NCBI RefSeq assembly: GCF_042646385.1
Contig: NZ_JBHRTO010000001.1
Location: 1,302,001 to 1,366,000, forward strand
Origin: Cypionkella sinensis
Lineage (GTDB): Bacteria; Pseudomonadota; Alphaproteobacteria; Rhodobacterales; Rhodobacteraceae
DNA length: 64,000 nucleotides
Reading direction: 5' to 3'
The notes beneath the pieces were generated by a model that worked only from the letters and a program-made list of their open reading frames with translations, was not told the origin of the DNA and did no database searches. Within the stretch, counting starts at the first letter, position 1. Every line of letters begins with the position of its first letter. Positions 16,759 to 24,256 of the stretch are shown here, in pieces. Position numbers and translations under genes: made by a program.

Positions 16759-16782
16759 CCCCGGCCAAAACCCGCGCAATCG

Positions 16783-16854
16783 TTAACATTTCCTTAAGTC
16801 ACGCGCGCAACCCACTGATATCGCACAGCCTGTGCGCGGTCCCAACTCGGGACC
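16783..16854. repeat. composite element copy A: TTAA-N7-TTAA, 40 bases, GGTCCC hairpin
   Basis: TTAACATTTCCTTAA (16783-16797) matches the CtrA-type pattern TTAA-N7-TTAA. Exactly 40 bases later comes the 17-base hairpin GGTCCCAACTCGGGACC (16838-16854). A second copy with the same 40-base spacing lies at 59213-59284. Copy A is between the convergent ends of glsA and hisE, so it is not an obvious promoter for either. Confidence 0.6.
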
Positions 16855-16855
16855 T

Positions 16856-17164
16856 CTACCGCGCCGCCTTTTCCGCGATCCCCGAAACGCCTTCCCGCCG
16901 CTCCAATTCGGCCACCACATCCGCCAGCGTCAGATCCCTTGAAGCCAGCATCACCAGCAAATGATAGACCACATCCGCCGCCTCCGCGGTCAGCTTGGCG
17001 CGGTCGCCCTTCACCGCCTCGATGATCGCCTCCACGGCTTCCTCGCCAAATTTCTCGGCACATTTCTCCGGCCCCTTGGCCAGCAGCTTCGCCGTCCAGG
17101 AAGACTCCGGGTCGGCCGATTTTCGGGCAAGGATTGTCTCGCTCAACCGTTGCAACGCGTTCAT
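16856..17164 (-). CDS. hisE: phosphoribosyl-ATP pyrophosphatase
   Basis: A 102-residue stand-alone HisE of the MazG-like fold, the second step of histidine synthesis. The family text is SWTAKLLAKGPEKCAEKFGEEAVEAIIEAVKGDRAKLTAEAADVVYHLLVML, with the metal-binding EExxE and ExxD helices. The start ATG overlaps the hisF stop (ATGA), so it is translationally coupled behind hisF and hisA in the leftward operon. Length is normal for the single-domain form. Confidence 0.97.
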   Translation of the reverse strand: MNALQRLSETILARKSADPESSWTAKLLAKGPEKCAEKFGEEAVEAIIEAVKGDRAKLTAEAADVVYHLLVMLASRDLTLADVVAELERREGVSGIAEKAAR

Positions 17165-17922
17165 GTCAACCTCATCGGAATACCCGCCGCCGCCATATAC
17201 TGTTTGGCCTCACCAACGGTAAATTCGCCAAAGTGAAAGATCGACGCCGCCAGCACCGCCGACGCGCCGCCCTTGGTCACACCCTCCACCAGATGCTCCA
17301 GCGTGCCCACGCCACCGGAGGCGATCACCGGCACGGACACCGCATCCGAAACCGCCCGCGTCAGGCCAAGGTTAAAACCCGCCTTGGTGCCATCGCGGTC
17401 CATCGAGGTCAGCAGGATCTCTCCCGCCCCCTTGGCGACCACCGTTCGCGCAAATTCCACCGCATCAATCCCGGTGGCTTTGCGCCCGCCGTGGGTGAAA
17501 ATCTCCCACTTCCCCGGTGAGACGGTCTTGGCATCAATTGCCACCACGATGCACTGGCTGCCGAACCGATCCGCCGCTTCGGCCACCACATCGGGGTTCG
17601 CCACAGCCGCCGAGTTGAACGAAACCTTATCCGCCCCAGCGAGCAGCAACGCGCGCACATCGGCGTGGGTGCGCACCCCGCCGCCCACGGTCAGCGGCAT
17701 GAAACAAGCCTCAGCCGTGCGCGTCACCAGATCAAACATGGTGCCACGATTTTCATGGGTGGCGTGGATGTCGAGGAAACACAGCTCATCCGCGCCCGCG
17801 GCATCATAGGCGCGCGCGGCCTCTACCGGGTCGCCCGCGTCGCGCAAGGACACAAAATTCACGCCCTTGACCACACGGCCATCGGCCACATCAAGGCAGG
17901 GGATCAGGCGGGTTTTCAGCAT
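17161..17922 (-). CDS. hisF: imidazole glycerol phosphate synthase cyclase subunit
   Basis: A 253-residue TIM barrel that uses ammonia from HisH to close the imidazole ring and release AICAR. The start MLKTRLIPCLDVADGRVVKGVNF at 17922 is exact for the family; a longer frame to 17997 only adds low-complexity residues. The catalytic aspartates are in PCLDV and LLTSMDRDGTKAGFN. The phosphate-binding GGGVRTHADVRALL and ASGGVGTLEHLVEG motifs are present. It sits between hisA (99-base gap) and hisE (4-base overlap). Confidence 0.97.
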   Translation of the reverse strand: MLKTRLIPCLDVADGRVVKGVNFVSLRDAGDPVEAARAYDAAGADELCFLDIHATHENRGTMFDLVTRTAEACFMPLTVGGGVRTHADVRALLLAGADKVSFNSAAVANPDVVAEAADRFGSQCIVVAIDAKTVSPGKWEIFTHGGRKATGIDAVEFARTVVAKGAGEILLTSMDRDGTKAGFNLGLTRAVSDAVSVPVIASGGVGTLEHLVEGVTKGGASAVLAASIFHFGEFTVGEAKQYMAAAGIPMRLT

Positions 17923-18021
17923 GGACGAACCTTGGAATTGGGGCCGGTGGGGGTCAGGGGGCGGATCCCTCCCCCTCGGCTGCCGCCTCACCCCCAAGGG
18001 CCACGGCAGGCGGAGGATGGA

Positions 18022-18741
18022 CTAGGCTTGCAACGCTTTCAATGCCGCCGCCAGATCAATCGCACCATCATACAGCGCGCGGCCCGAAATTGCCCCGGCA
18101 ATCACGCCGGTATCGCGCAGCGCGATCAGGTCATCCATCCGGCTGACCCCACCGCTGGCGATCACCGGGATCGACACCGCCCGCGCCAAAGCCTCGGTCG
18201 CTTCAAGGTTCGGGCCCTGCATCGCGCCGTCGCGATCAATGTCAGTGTAAATGATCGCGGCAACGCCTGCATCTTCAAAGCTGCGGGCCAGATCGGTGAC
18301 TTTCACCGTGGTCTCAACCGCCCAGCCCTTGGTGGCCACCATGCCCTTGCGCGCATCAATGCCCACGGCGACCTTGCCGGGGAAAGCCTTTGCCGCCTCG
18401 CGCACCAGGCTTGGATTTTCCACCGCCACCGTGCCGAGGATCACCCGCGACAGGCCCTTTTCCAGCCACATCGCGATGGTCGCCATATCGCGGATACCGC
18501 CGCCGAGTTGTGCTGGCACCTTGACCGCTGCCAAGATCGCCTCAACCGCCGCCGCATTCACCGGGGCACCTGCGAAAGCACCGTTCAGATCGACCAGATG
18601 CAGCCACGCGCAGCCTGCGTGCTGAAACTTCAGCGCCTGCGCCGCCGGATCATCGCCAAACACCGTCGCCGCCGTCATCTCGCCGCGCAGCAGCCGCACA
18701 CATTGGCCGTCTTTCAGGTCAATCGCCGGATATAGGATCAT
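18022..18741 (-). CDS. hisA: 1-(5-phosphoribosyl)-5-[(5-phosphoribosylamino)methylideneamino] imidazole-4-carboxamide isomerase
   Basis: A 239-residue TIM barrel performing the Amadori rearrangement that precedes HisF/HisH. The start MILYPAIDLKDGQCVRLLRGEM at 18741 has GGAG seven bases upstream; the upstream ATG at 18753 overlaps that ribosome-binding site and is rejected. The catalytic Asp pair is in PAIDLKDG and IIYTDIDRDGAMQGPN, and the phosphate loops are GGGIRDMATI and ASGGVSRMDDL. It heads the leftward hisA-hisF-hisE group. Confidence 0.97.
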   Translation of the reverse strand: MILYPAIDLKDGQCVRLLRGEMTAATVFGDDPAAQALKFQHAGCAWLHLVDLNGAFAGAPVNAAAVEAILAAVKVPAQLGGGIRDMATIAMWLEKGLSRVILGTVAVENPSLVREAAKAFPGKVAVGIDARKGMVATKGWAVETTVKVTDLARSFEDAGVAAIIYTDIDRDGAMQGPNLEATEALARAVSIPVIASGGVSRMDDLIALRDTGVIAGAISGRALYDGAIDLAAALKALQA

Positions 18742-18873
18742 CGCTGTCTCCATCTGTTGCGACAGGCTTTAGGCCGCATGGCCGCGATTGCCAAGACCCG
18801 CGCGACCCTACGTCAGAGTTGATTTGCGCCAAATTGCGCGCAAGCTTGGCGCAGACCTTGAGGGAGGATGACC

Positions 18874-19266
18874 ATGATCAAGAAACTGCTACTCGCCGCC
18901 GTGCTGAGCTTTGGCGCAGGGGCCGCACTGGCCGACCCTGTGGAGGGCGTGTGGAAGACCAAGCCTGACGACAACGGCAATTTCGGCTATGTGCAGATCA
19001 AGCCCTGTGGCGCCATGTTCTGCGGCACGCTGATCAAGGCGTTTGGCGCCGATGGCAAGGAAAAGGCCAGCGAGAACATCGGCAAAAAGATTGTCTGGGA
19101 TATGGTCGCTTACCCGGACGGGCTTTATGACGACGGGCAAATCTGGTCGCCCGATCGCGACAAGACCTACAATTCGGACATGACCCTGTCGGGCAACAAA
19201 CTGTCGGTGCGTGGCTGTGTGATCGGGATTTGCCGCGATGGCGGCACCTGGACCCGGGTGAAATAG
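18874..19266 (+). CDS. secreted DUF2147 protein
   Basis: A 130-residue exported protein. The signal peptide MIKKLLLAAVLSFGAGAALA ends in an AxA-type cleavage site. The mature part, DPVEGVWKTKPDDNGNFGYVQIKPCGAMFCGTLI followed by IWSPDRDKTYNSDMTLSGNKLSVRGCVIGICRDGGTWTRVK, is DUF2147, with the four cysteines probably paired. The start at 18874 is preferred because AGGGAGG lies six bases upstream; the earlier ATG at 18868 directly abuts the ribosome-binding site. Function is unknown; relatives are small envelope lipocalin-like proteins. A strong hairpin follows. Confidence 0.9.
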   Translation: MIKKLLLAAVLSFGAGAALADPVEGVWKTKPDDNGNFGYVQIKPCGAMFCGTLIKAFGADGKEKASENIGKKIVWDMVAYPDGLYDDGQIWSPDRDKTYNSDMTLSGNKLSVRGCVIGICRDGGTWTRVK

Positions 19267-19282
19267 GCCAGCGTGAAATAGC

Positions 19283-19319
19283 ATAAACCGGGTCGCCTTT
19301 CGCAGGCGGCCCGGTTTAT
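19283..19319. terminator. strong hairpin terminator after the DUF2147 gene
   Basis: The arms ATAAACCGGGTCGCC (19283-19297) and GGCGGCCCGGTTTAT (19305-19319) pair with one mismatch around a short loop. The A/T flanks give T-rich tails in both directions. Confidence 0.75.
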
Positions 19320-19344
19320 CTGGCGGTCAAAGCAGGAGCCGCCG

Positions 19345-20217
19345 ATGTCGGGTAAAGATTGGATACGTCTGGCGAGCCTCTCCCTGTTGTGGGGTGGCTC
19401 GTTTTTCTTTGTGGCGGTGGCGTTGCGCGGCCTGCCGACGCTGAGTGTGGTCTGGGGCCGCGTCGGTTTGGGCGCGGTATTTCTGGCGCTGGCCTTGTGG
19501 CTGAGTGGCACGGCGTTTCCGCGTGGTGCGCCAGTGTGGCGGGCGCTGCTGGTGATGGGGCTTCTGAACAACGCGGTGCCGTTTACGTTGTTCGTGCTGG
19601 CGCAGGGGCGGATTTCGGGCGGTATGGCCTCGATCCTGAACGCCACAACGCCGCTGTGGGGCGTTCTGCTGGCGCATATGTTGACGGACGAAAAGATCAC
19701 GCTGGCCAAGGCTTTGGGGTTGGCCTGCGGCTTTGCCGGGGTGGTGGTGATGATGGGCGGCGCTGCTGTCGGCGATCTGTGGGCCAGCCTTGCTTGTCTG
19801 GGGGCTGCGTTTTCCTATGGCCTTGCCGGGGTTTGGGGTCGGCGGTTTCGCGCGCTCGGCGTGCCGCCGCTGGCCACCGCGTTTGGGCAGGTGGCGTCGG
19901 CTGCGGCGCTGCTGTTGCCGATCTGGCTGGTGGTGGATCAGCCTTGGCATCTGCCGATGCCGCCGCTGGATGTGATCGGTGCTGTGCTGGCGATTGCGGC
20001 GTTTTCCACCGCTTTGGCCTATCTGATCTATTTCCGCCTGCTGGCATCGGCGGGGCCGAGCAACCTTTTGCTGGTGACATTTCTGGTGCCGGTTTCGGCC
20101 TGCCTGCTGGGCGCGGTGTTTCTGGCCGAGCCGATTGTCGCGCGTCAGCTTGCAGGCTTTGGACTGATCGCTTTGGGATTGGCGGCGCTGGATGGAAGGG
20201 TGTTGAAATGGCTTTAA
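19345..20217 (+). CDS. DMT-superfamily (EamA) exporter
   Basis: A 290-residue membrane protein with ten hydrophobic segments, in two EamA halves. The first half opens WIRLASLSLLWGGSFFFVAVALRGLP; the second runs from DLWASLACLGAAFSYGLAGVWGRRF to VARQLAGFGLIALGLAALDG. The LLWGGSFF and late ALAYLIYFRLL segments are typical of drug/metabolite exporters of the EamA/RhaT family. It probably exports small metabolites or amino acids at the inner membrane; no substrate can be assigned. The Ada-domain gene starts inside its last codons. Confidence 0.92.
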   Translation: MSGKDWIRLASLSLLWGGSFFFVAVALRGLPTLSVVWGRVGLGAVFLALALWLSGTAFPRGAPVWRALLVMGLLNNAVPFTLFVLAQGRISGGMASILNATTPLWGVLLAHMLTDEKITLAKALGLACGFAGVVVMMGGAAVGDLWASLACLGAAFSYGLAGVWGRRFRALGVPPLATAFGQVASAAALLLPIWLVVDQPWHLPMPPLDVIGAVLAIAAFSTALAYLIYFRLLASAGPSNLLLVTFLVPVSACLLGAVFLAEPIVARQLAGFGLIALGLAALDGRVLKWL

Positions 20218-20447
20218 GCGGCGGCGGTCAGCCCACAGATCAGGATTGGCAGGATTTGCTGACAAAGACCGCCCGCGCGGGCGTCTACGGCGTGGCCAGC
20301 ACCGGCATCTGCTGCGATTTCGGTTGCCCGTCACGTCCGCCGCTGCGCAAAAACCTGCGGATGTTCGAGACGGTGGCCGCTGCCGAGGCCTGCGGCTATC
20401 GCCGCTGCAAACGCTGTGCGGCGCGGGATGCGCGTATAAAACCCTGA
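20208..20447 (+). CDS. stand-alone Ada-type zinc (methyl-phosphotriester) domain protein
   Basis: A 79-residue ORF starting at ATG 20208 and overlapping the exporter gene by 10 bases. The text STGICCDFGCPSRPPLRKNLRMF and AAEACGYRRCKRCAARD matches the N-terminal Ada zinc domain, with the four-cysteine set in GIxC-xxxxC-PSR and CKRC. In full-length Ada, the first cysteine accepts methyl groups from DNA phosphotriesters. Here no helix-turn-helix or O6-methyltransferase domain follows. It may be a minimal alkylation sensor or a DNA-binding partner. The protein reading is sound because the cysteine pattern is conserved; the role is inference. Confidence 0.8.
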   Translation: MALSGGGQPTDQDWQDLLTKTARAGVYGVASTGICCDFGCPSRPPLRKNLRMFETVAAAEACGYRRCKRCAARDARIKP

Positions 20448-20498
20448 CAGATCAGCGGAATACCGGGACGTAACTGCGGTGTATCTGCGACGCCGCCC

Positions 20499-20942
20499 CT
20501 ATCTGCCTTGCGATTTCGGCACGATGCCAAGCCGGGGGATTTCAATCGCTGGGCACCGGTTCATCACCGCAGTGACGCCCCTGTCTGTCGCGCGTTTGGC
20601 TGCAGCCGGATCGGTGACGCCAAGCTGCATCCAGACCGCTTGCAGATCGGGAAATGTCGCCAGCGCCTCATCCACCACCGCACCTGCTTCTTCCGAGCGG
20701 CGGAAAATATCCACCATATCAACGCCGCCTTCGATTTCGGACAGGCTGGCGCGCACGACCTCGCCCAAAGCCACCTGCCCTGCCTGCCCCGGATTGACCG
20801 GAATCACCCGATAACCCTGCTGCGCCAGATAAGCCGCGACGCCATGGCTGGCGCGTTCCGGCTTGGGCGACCAGCCCACCACGGCAATCGTGCGGGCACG
20901 TTCAAGAACAGCGCGGATTTCGGCATCGGAATTGGTCTGCAT
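20499..20942 (-). CDS. CoA-binding (YccU-type) Rossmann protein
   Basis: A 147-residue protein of the CoA_binding_2 family. The Rossmann start IRAVLERARTIAVVGWSPKPERASHGVAAYLAQQGYRVIPVNPG, the middle DMVDIFRRSEEAGAVVDEAL and the late GVTDPAAAKRATDRGVTAVMNRCPAIE match YccU-like proteins. These bind CoA or a related nucleotide and have no proven reaction. The start MQTNSDAEI at 20942 is chosen; the longer GTG frame to 20987 runs into the terminator-like stem upstream. It is monocistronic. Confidence 0.9.
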   Translation of the reverse strand: MQTNSDAEIRAVLERARTIAVVGWSPKPERASHGVAAYLAQQGYRVIPVNPGQAGQVALGEVVRASLSEIEGGVDMVDIFRRSEEAGAVVDEALATFPDLQAVWMQLGVTDPAAAKRATDRGVTAVMNRCPAIEIPRLGIVPKSQGR

Positions 20943-20965
20943 GGCAAGCCTCGATCTGATGGGCA

Positions 20966-21010
20966 GATAAAAAGACGTCCGGGTCACAGGATCAACCTGC
21001 GCCGGACGTC
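20966..21010 (-). terminator. intrinsic terminator on the minus strand with no annotated gene feeding it
   Basis: Read leftward, GACGTCCGG (21010-21002), a 19-base loop and CCGGACGTC (20982-20974) form a perfect 9-bp stem followed directly by TTTTTATC. This is a classical intrinsic terminator. It lies upstream of the CoA-binding gene and about 215 bases beyond the rlmB stop, so the transcript it ends is not accounted for by known genes. Confidence 0.75.
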
Positions 21011-21115
21011 AAGGTGTGGAACGAGGGACAGTAAACAGGCACCGCGAGGGTTCCGGCTCGCGTGACTATGATATGGATGCCACAAGCGCGGATTTAAGAG
21101 GGGATCGCAATTTTG
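21002..21115 (-). ncRNA. candidate small RNA ending at the 20974 terminator
   Basis: The leftward stretch upstream of the intrinsic terminator has no ORF but contains a second inverted repeat: GAGCCGGAACCCTCGCGG and neighbours at 21044-21064 can fold. Promoter-like text (CTTGTGG, then CATAGT about 16 bases on) lies near 21065-21090. The 5' end given is a guess. This could instead be a long rlmB 3' tail. I do not recognise the RNA family. Confidence 0.35.
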
Positions 21116-21149
21116 TGATGATGCGGCTGCGGCAAGCTTGGGGGCGGTA

Positions 21150-21198
21150 TTGGGGGCTAGCCCCCAAACCCCCAGGATATTTAAGCAGAGAGGATGAC
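21150..21198 (-). terminator. rlmB downstream hairpin plus intergenic-repeat copy
   Basis: TTGGGGGCTAGCCCCCAA (21150-21167) is a perfect palindrome. It is preceded, in the leftward direction, by an inverted copy of the GTCATCCTCTCTG-TTAAATATCC repeat (21174-21198). Both lie just after the leftward rlmB stop and probably end its transcript. Confidence 0.5.
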
Positions 21199-21224
21199 AA
21201 TTTTAGATAAAGTTTAGCTGATGT

Positions 21225-22010
21225 TTAGCGAGTCGCCGCCGCATATAGGCCAACAGCCGCAGCATTTGAGACGTTCAGGCTGCCAAATTCGCCGACAAAC
21301 GGGATGCGCGCGATCACGTCGCAGGTTTCGCGCGTCTTTTCGCGCAGGCCGGGGCCTTCGGCGCCCAGCACCAGGGCAACCGGACGCTTGCCCACCTGTG
21401 CCATCGCCTCGGACAGGGGCACCGTGCCATCGCCATCCAGCCCGATCAGCGTGTAGCCCATCGCCTTCAACTCGACCATCGCCTCGGCTAGATTGGTGAC
21501 TTTCAGGTAGGGCTGACGCTCGAGCGCGCCGCTGGCGGTTTTCGCGAGCGCGCCGGTTTCGGGCGCCGAATGGTGGCGCGGGGCCACAACCGCACGGGCA
21601 CCAAACACCTCGGCCGAACGCAGAATCGCGCCGACGTTATGCGGATCGGTGACACGGTCAAGCAGCACGATCAGCGGCTCACCCGCCCCCGAAATCGCCA
21701 CATCGGCCAGTTTGCCCCAGTTCAGCGCCTTGACCTCAAGTGCCGCACCCTGATGCACCGAACCTTCGTCAATCGGCACCGAAAAATGCCGTGGGTCCGA
21801 GAGTTCAGGTGCCATGCCGGAAAACGCCACCGCCTCTTCCAGCTTGTCGAGCGCGTTCTTGGTGACGACCAGACGGATTTTCTCACGCTTGGGATTCATC
21901 AGCGCATCGCGCACCGCATGCAGGCCGAACAGCCAAACGGTCTCCCGCGCTTCGGCCCGGCGATTGCGCTCTTTATCCACCACCCAAGACGGTTTTTTGT
22001 CACCCGACAT
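21225..22010 (-). CDS. rlmB: 23S rRNA (guanosine-2'-O-)-methyltransferase RlmB (TrmH/SPOUT family)
   Basis: A 261-residue SpoU-type methyltransferase. It has an N-terminal L30e-like substrate domain (VWLFGLHAVRDALMNPKREKIRLVVTKNALDKL) and a C-terminal knotted SPOUT domain. The SPOUT motifs are LLDRVTDPHNVGAILRSAEVFGARAVV, LVLGAEGPGLREKTRETCD and IPFVGEFGSLNVSNAAAVGLYAA. RlmB methylates G2251 of 23S rRNA in E. coli. A basic, Lys/Arg-rich extension of about 25 residues precedes the L30e part. It lies next to, and divergent from, the tRNA-Tyr gene. Confidence 0.92.
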   Translation of the reverse strand: MSGDKKPSWVVDKERNRRAEARETVWLFGLHAVRDALMNPKREKIRLVVTKNALDKLEEAVAFSGMAPELSDPRHFSVPIDEGSVHQGAALEVKALNWGKLADVAISGAGEPLIVLLDRVTDPHNVGAILRSAEVFGARAVVAPRHHSAPETGALAKTASGALERQPYLKVTNLAEAMVELKAMGYTLIGLDGDGTVPLSEAMAQVGKRPVALVLGAEGPGLREKTRETCDVIARIPFVGEFGSLNVSNAAAVGLYAAATR

Positions 22011-22152
22011 CGCGTTTCAGCCCCATATCCTGCGGGCGCGACAATGCGGGCTGGCGGGATTGGGCGCAAGGTGAAAGCTTTGAAAAATCCGAAGATAAGC
22101 CGCCGATCCGCCCTTGACGCCCCCGACGCGCTTCGGTAATCACCGCCGCAGT

Positions 22153-22236
22153 GGGCGATATGCTGCAAGGTGCGGCAGCGGACTGTAACTCCGCCGAGGC
22201 GACTCATGCTTGGTTCGATTCCAAGATCGCCCACCA
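22153..22236 (+). tRNA. tRNA-Tyr (anticodon GTA), likely integration target
   Basis: The acceptor GGGCGAT (22153-22159) pairs perfectly with ATCGCCC (22226-22232), with discriminator A and an encoded CCA end at 22236. The anticodon stem GCGGA/TCCGC encloses CTGTAAC, giving GTA. A long type II variable arm and the T-arm CTTGG-TTCGATT-CCAAG follow, as expected for bacterial tRNA-Tyr. The D-arm GCTG/CGGC is short-looped. A tyrosine integrase gene starts 135 bases beyond the 3' end, a standard layout for tRNA-targeted islands. Confidence 0.88.
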
Positions 22237-22296
22237 AATAAAATCAATGACTTACGGCAGATTTGAGTAGATCAGCCAGCCGCCGAGGCCAAAAGT

Positions 22297-22316
22297 GCTG
22301 CACATTTCGCTGCACA
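22297..22316. repeat. short direct repeat GCTGCACA x2 between tRNA-Tyr and integrase gene
   Basis: GCTGCACA occurs at 22297-22304 and 22309-22316, spaced 12 bases apart. Its location between the presumed attachment site and the integrase gene fits arm-type or promoter-proximal integrase sites, but the repeat is short. Confidence 0.35.
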
Positions 22317-22370
22317 ATCTGCTAGGCACCCTCCCTTGATTACACGGCGATTCCGATGCATTTCTTGCAC

Positions 22371-23639
22371 ATGGCAATCAAGAAACGCGGCAAGATATAC
22401 CAACTCGTTCAACGTGTCCCCCGGCGCTACCAGCCGGTAGAGGCGCGCGAAACCGTTTGGATAAGCCTGCACACCGACAGCGAAACCGCAGCCAAGGTCA
22501 AAGCACCTTTAGCTTGGGCGCAGATGATTGAGGCGTGGGAGGCTAGGTTGGCGGGCGATTCCCAAGATGCCGAAACTCGATTTGATGCTGCCAAGGAACT
22601 CGCTGCCATGCGGGGCTTTCGATACCTGCCCGCTTCCCGAGTAGCGAAGCTGCCTCGGGAAGAACTGTTGCAGCGCATTGAAGCCGTCCAGACCTCGGGC
22701 GATGCACCTGTAAAGACCGAAGCGGCTGCGATCTTGGGTGTAGTGGCGGAACCCGCGATCACCGTTTCCCGCGCACTAGAGCTGTTCTGGACGCTGGCAA
22801 AGGCCAAGACGCTGGGAAAGTCAGAGGCGCAGGTCAAGAAATGGAAAAGCCCGATCAAGCAGGCAATCCGCGACTTCATCGCGGTTGTTGGCGATAAGGC
22901 GATACATGAGATCACCCGAGATGACGTTCGGTCGTTCCGCGACTGGTGGCTTGAACGCATCGAAACGGAAGACCTGAACCCGTCCACCGTGAACAAGAAT
23001 ATGGATCACTTCGGCAAGGTGCTGAAACTGGTGAACGAGGAAAAGCGACTTGAACTGGTGCTGCCCCTTGGCGGGCTGCGCTTAGAGGAAGGCGAAAAGA
23101 ACACTCGCCCACCCTTCTCGGTGGATTGGATCAAGAACGAACTGTTGAAGCCGGGTGCATTGGATGGGTTGGACGCCGAAGCGCGCGCGATTTTGCTGAT
23201 CATGGTGAACACCGGCGCGCGGCCTTCCGAGATACGCGCCCTCACTAAAAGCACGATCCACCTTACATCCAACGTTCCACACATCAGCATCGAACCGGAT
23301 GGTCGAAAACTGAAAACCAAACATGCGCGCCGGAAAATTCCGCTTGTGGGTGCCAGCCTAGAGGCCATGCGTGGCTTCGCAGATGGCTTCCCGCACTACC
23401 GGGAAAGCGAAGGGTTATCGAAGGCCATAAGCGACTACATGACAGCGAACAACCTGCGTGAGACGCCCGCCCATAGCCTCTATTCGCTTCGGCATTCGTT
23501 TGAAGATCGCATGTTGAAAGCGGGCGTAGATGAGCGCATCCGGCGCGACCTTATGGGCCATCGGCTCACGCGGGAACGCTATGGGGAAGGTGCTGATCTT
23601 GCGCACCTACACTCGCCGATTCAAGCCATAGCGCTCTGA
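22371..23639 (+). CDS. tyrosine-type site-specific integrase
   Basis: A 422-residue phage/island integrase. The N-terminus MAIKKRGKIYQLVQRVPRRYQPVEARETVWISLHTDSE is the DUF6538-type start seen in alphaproteobacterial integrases. A SAM-like core-binding domain follows (about 150-240), then the catalytic domain. Catalytic residues are visible as Arg in NTGARPSEIRALT, His-x-x-Arg in LYSLRHSFEDRML, and the late GHRLTRERYGEG holding the His and the nucleophilic Tyr. The start at 22371 fits the family better than the ATG at 22356. It lies just after tRNA-Tyr and defines the left end of the island. Confidence 0.92.
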   Translation: MAIKKRGKIYQLVQRVPRRYQPVEARETVWISLHTDSETAAKVKAPLAWAQMIEAWEARLAGDSQDAETRFDAAKELAAMRGFRYLPASRVAKLPREELLQRIEAVQTSGDAPVKTEAAAILGVVAEPAITVSRALELFWTLAKAKTLGKSEAQVKKWKSPIKQAIRDFIAVVGDKAIHEITRDDVRSFRDWWLERIETEDLNPSTVNKNMDHFGKVLKLVNEEKRLELVLPLGGLRLEEGEKNTRPPFSVDWIKNELLKPGALDGLDAEARAILLIMVNTGARPSEIRALTKSTIHLTSNVPHISIEPDGRKLKTKHARRKIPLVGASLEAMRGFADGFPHYRESEGLSKAISDYMTANNLRETPAHSLYSLRHSFEDRMLKAGVDERIRRDLMGHRLTRERYGEGADLAHLHSPIQAIAL

Positions 23640-23818
23640 CGCGCGACTACGGCACGGGCGCGGGCCATGACGTCACCCTCTGCTTGCGCGAGTGAAATTT
23701 CGTGTTCAAGGCGAACAAAGATCGGCGCATAGGCGGGGTCGGAAACTACCAGCTTCGCGACCTTGGCTTGGGCAGCGTGTAGTCTTTGCAGATCGGATAG
23801 AGTGACGGGTGCAGGCAT
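23621..23818 (-). CDS. small hypothetical protein (65 aa)
   Basis: This ORF converges on and overlaps the integrase end by 19 bases. The protein MPAPVTLSDLQRLHAAQAKVAK... is helical, with an Ala-rich amphipathic pattern, and has no signal or membrane segment. No motif is recognised. The amino-acid make-up is natural and the codon use GC-rich, but the ribosome-binding site is weak. Its position beside the integrase suggests part of the mobile element. It could be a chance ORF. Confidence 0.5.
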   Translation of the reverse strand: MPAPVTLSDLQRLHAAQAKVAKLVVSDPAYAPIFVRLEHEISLAQAEGDVMARARAVVARQSAMA

Positions 23819-24079
23819 GGGGCAAACTCGGGTTGTTACCCTAAGCCTTTATGCGCGTGGTCGGAATCTGTTCGCTGGGATGAAGAAATGAGCAAGGCTT
23901 TCGCCCTGCCCTTTAAGATCCTATCGGCACCACTCGGTTGAGACCTGCCACCGAGCAGGCAACGTGCTTCATGCCTTCGGGCAAATTTCTGATGCTATCG
24001 GAGGAAGGTCGGCAACTTCAGCGCCTTGAGGTGACTTCCCTGACATCGGGAACCGGGTGACATTTTTCACGCCGACGCC

Positions 24080-24256
24080 TCATCCCGCGTCGAGAAGCGC
24101 CCTCAACGCCCTGACGCGGCTCGTGGTGATCTTCGGGTCGCTGCCGCACGAGATGACCCTGATAAACTCGACCCAAGCCTGCTCGTTCGAGGTCAGCTGG
24201 TCCCATGGTCCCGCCGGGGCCGTCGGAAGGGTGAACACGCTATCGCTATCGCTCAT
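24080..24256 (-). CDS. small hypothetical protein coupled to the XRE regulator (58 aa)
   Basis: The start ATG at 24256 overlaps the TGA of the XRE gene (ATGA), implying translational coupling. The product begins MSDSDSVFTLPTAPAGPWDQL and ends SRVRALRALLDAG. It is acidic at the start, with one Trp-rich helix (NEQAWVEFIRVISCG), and no known motif. An XRE regulator followed by a tiny overlapping gene could be a toxin-antitoxin or repressor-modulator pair. The ORF is not a shadow: its frame, start overlap and codon use agree. The function is unknown. Confidence 0.6.
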   Translation of the reverse strand: MSDSDSVFTLPTAPAGPWDQLTSNEQAWVEFIRVISCGSDPKITTSRVRALRALLDAG

